DNA from: Paludibacterium yongneupense DSM 18731
GTDB taxonomy: Bacteria; Pseudomonadota; Gammaproteobacteria; Burkholderiales; Chromobacteriaceae
Direction: 5' to 3'
Assembly (NCBI RefSeq): GCF_000422925.1
Contig: NZ_AUGZ01000036.1
Coordinates: 1-40,905 of the forward strand
Length of the DNA stretch: 40,905 nucleotides
The notes under the pieces were generated by a model. The model saw only the letters and a program-made list of their open reading frames with translations, did no database searches and was not told the origin of the DNA. Every line of letters starts with the position of its first letter. Positions within the stretch are counted from its first letter, which is position 1. A program made the position numbers and the translations under genes. This document shows, piece by piece, positions 40,304 to 40,905 of the stretch.

Positions 40304-40787
40304 GTCTGCTCCTTCAAAGGGTGGTCCGATTGCGGTCGCTCGACGAGGATGGCTCTGCCTTCATCGAGCGACCACTTTGCCGGTGCCTGTGGCCGGCGTC
40401 TGTGCTATGGCCCACCTATCGGCGTCGCGCGATGTCGCGGATTTGGTCTTCTTAGTACCCGTCTCGTGCCGACAAACGCGGTGCGGGCACGAATTGCGGT
40501 AGCATGCGCGCCAGAGAGCGCCGCTCCATCGTCTCGGCCGACAGGACAAGCCGGAAAAACCCTCGCCCATATTCGCAAACGAACTTTCGAAAAGCTCCCC
40601 GCCGCAATGTCGTTGATAACATGGCTTTTGTTGTAATGGGCGTTGATTAGGCAGGCTTTTTTGTGCGTCGCATCATGGCGGAATCTGCGAGTTGACTTGA
40701 TGTGGGTCAATAGATGTCCGGTGCGGTAGGCATACCATCGTTTTCAGTTAGTGACATTCATGTTCGAAAAAGAAAAGGAAGACCGTC
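40304..40787. promoter_or_regulatory. Intergenic region between CsbD and pflB
   Basis: 484 bp without a credible gene. GGTCGCTCGA/TCGAGCGACC (40334-40373) forms a hairpin with a 20-nt loop. TGTGCTATGGCCCACC at 40401-40416 matches the island operator at 12 of 16 bases and could control CsbD. The right-hand part carries the pflB promoter. Confidence 0.45.
40697..40738 (+). promoter_or_regulatory. FNR-type box and -10 of pflB
   Basis: TTGAT-GTGG-GTCAA at 40697-40710 matches the FNR/ANR consensus TTGAT-N4-ATCAA at 9 of 10 half-site bases. TACCAT at 40733-40738 serves as -10, giving a start site near 40745 and a box centre at -41.5, the classic class II FNR spacing. It fits induction of pflB without oxygen. 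The pair is 50-90 bp upstream of the start codon. Confidence 0.7.
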
Positions 40788-40905
40788 ATGGACGCAATCA
40801 ACCACGCTGCAACCGCCGCTGACCCGTGGGCTGGCTTTGTCGCCGGCGACTGGCAAAAAGGCATCAACACCCGTAACTTCATTCAACTGAACTACACCCC
40901 CTATG
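40788..40905 (+). CDS. pflB: Pyruvate formate-lyase (formate acetyltransferase), first 39 codons
   Basis: Begins MDAINHAATAADPWAGF, then a DWQKGINTRNFIQLNYTPY segment that aligns with the WEGFTKGDW...VRDFIQKNYTPYEGD start of E. coli PflB. The enzyme is a glycyl-radical protein that splits pyruvate and CoA to acetyl-CoA and formate in anaerobic growth. AAGGAAG lies 6 bp before the ATG. The catalytic cysteines and glycyl radical site are outside the window. An FNR-type box stands upstream. It continues beyond the right edge. Confidence 0.92.
   Translation, partial: MDAINHAATAADPWAGFVAGDWQKGINTRNFIQLNYTPY

Noticed and set aside
40405-40710. 101-codon minus-strand frame upstream of pflB
   Set aside because: Arg-rich translation, overlaps the FNR box and has no ribosome site.
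40721-40736. GTGCGGTAG near pflB as a further island operator
   Set aside because: Only one half-site matches; the right half does not fit the palindrome.
1-40905. CRISPR array, rRNA or tRNA genes, prophage
   Set aside because: No regularly spaced repeats, no cloverleaf or rRNA sequence recognised, and no phage structural genes; the holin-superfamily protein is a YqjE-type cell protein.

Overview
The window looks like the chromosome of a GC-rich, facultatively anaerobic Gram-negative proteobacterium. The best guess is a betaproteobacterium of the Neisseriales/Chromobacteriaceae type. This rests on gene content (lipoproteins with lipoboxes, OmpA, CsbD/YqjD/YqjE-type stress proteins, Crp/Fnr regulators, a DcuS/CitA-type kinase, pyruvate formate-lyase) and on overall codon usage. 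The genus cannot be fixed from the sequence alone. No rRNA, tRNA or CRISPR array was seen.

Left part (1-15.7 kb), central carbon and amine metabolism: the 3' end of an NAD-type malic enzyme; a CitA/DcuS-CitB/DcuR two-component pair; a small exported Cys-rich repeat protein; an APC permease divergent from ethanolamine ammonia-lyase eutBC; two tandem genes for unrecognised proteins built from repeated autotransporter-passenger-like modules; full-length pyruvate carboxylase; and a 5'-truncated GGDEF-EAL gene.

Middle part (15.7-30.6 kb): an orphan LivJ-type binding lipoprotein; a complete membrane PAS-GGDEF-EAL protein; a 48-codon orphan; a PrpA/ApaH-like phosphatase; a five-gene run on the minus strand (solute-binding protein, two permeases, ATPase, class III CoA-transferase); a 2-hydroxycarboxylate (malate/citrate) transporter; a small membrane protein; and a two-gene operon for an IscU/NifU-like scaffold and a GGGtGRT protein. 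Malic enzyme, its neighbouring kinase/regulator pair and the 2-hydroxycarboxylate carrier would together make a malate uptake and oxidation module. The pyruvate made could feed pyruvate carboxylase or the pyruvate formate-lyase that begins at the right edge.

Right part (30.6-40.9 kb), an envelope and stress island: three Crp/Fnr-family regulators, two of them close paralogues, among genes for a SYLF/YSC84 protein, a BON protein, DUF883 (YqjD/ElaB), YqjE- and YqjK-like proteins, a ferritin-like protein, an OmpA lipoprotein, a DUF4398 lipoprotein, a CPA1 antiporter and CsbD. A 16-bp palindrome, TGTGCG-RTAG-CGCACA, recurs in front of several of these genes. In at least two cases it sits exactly where a class II Crp/Fnr activator would bind, at -41.5 from a -10-like hexamer. 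This apparent self-contained regulon is the most interesting feature of the window. A decayed IS5-type insertion lies inside the island between CTAG repeats. The window ends in the first 39 codons of pflB behind a well-placed FNR-type box.
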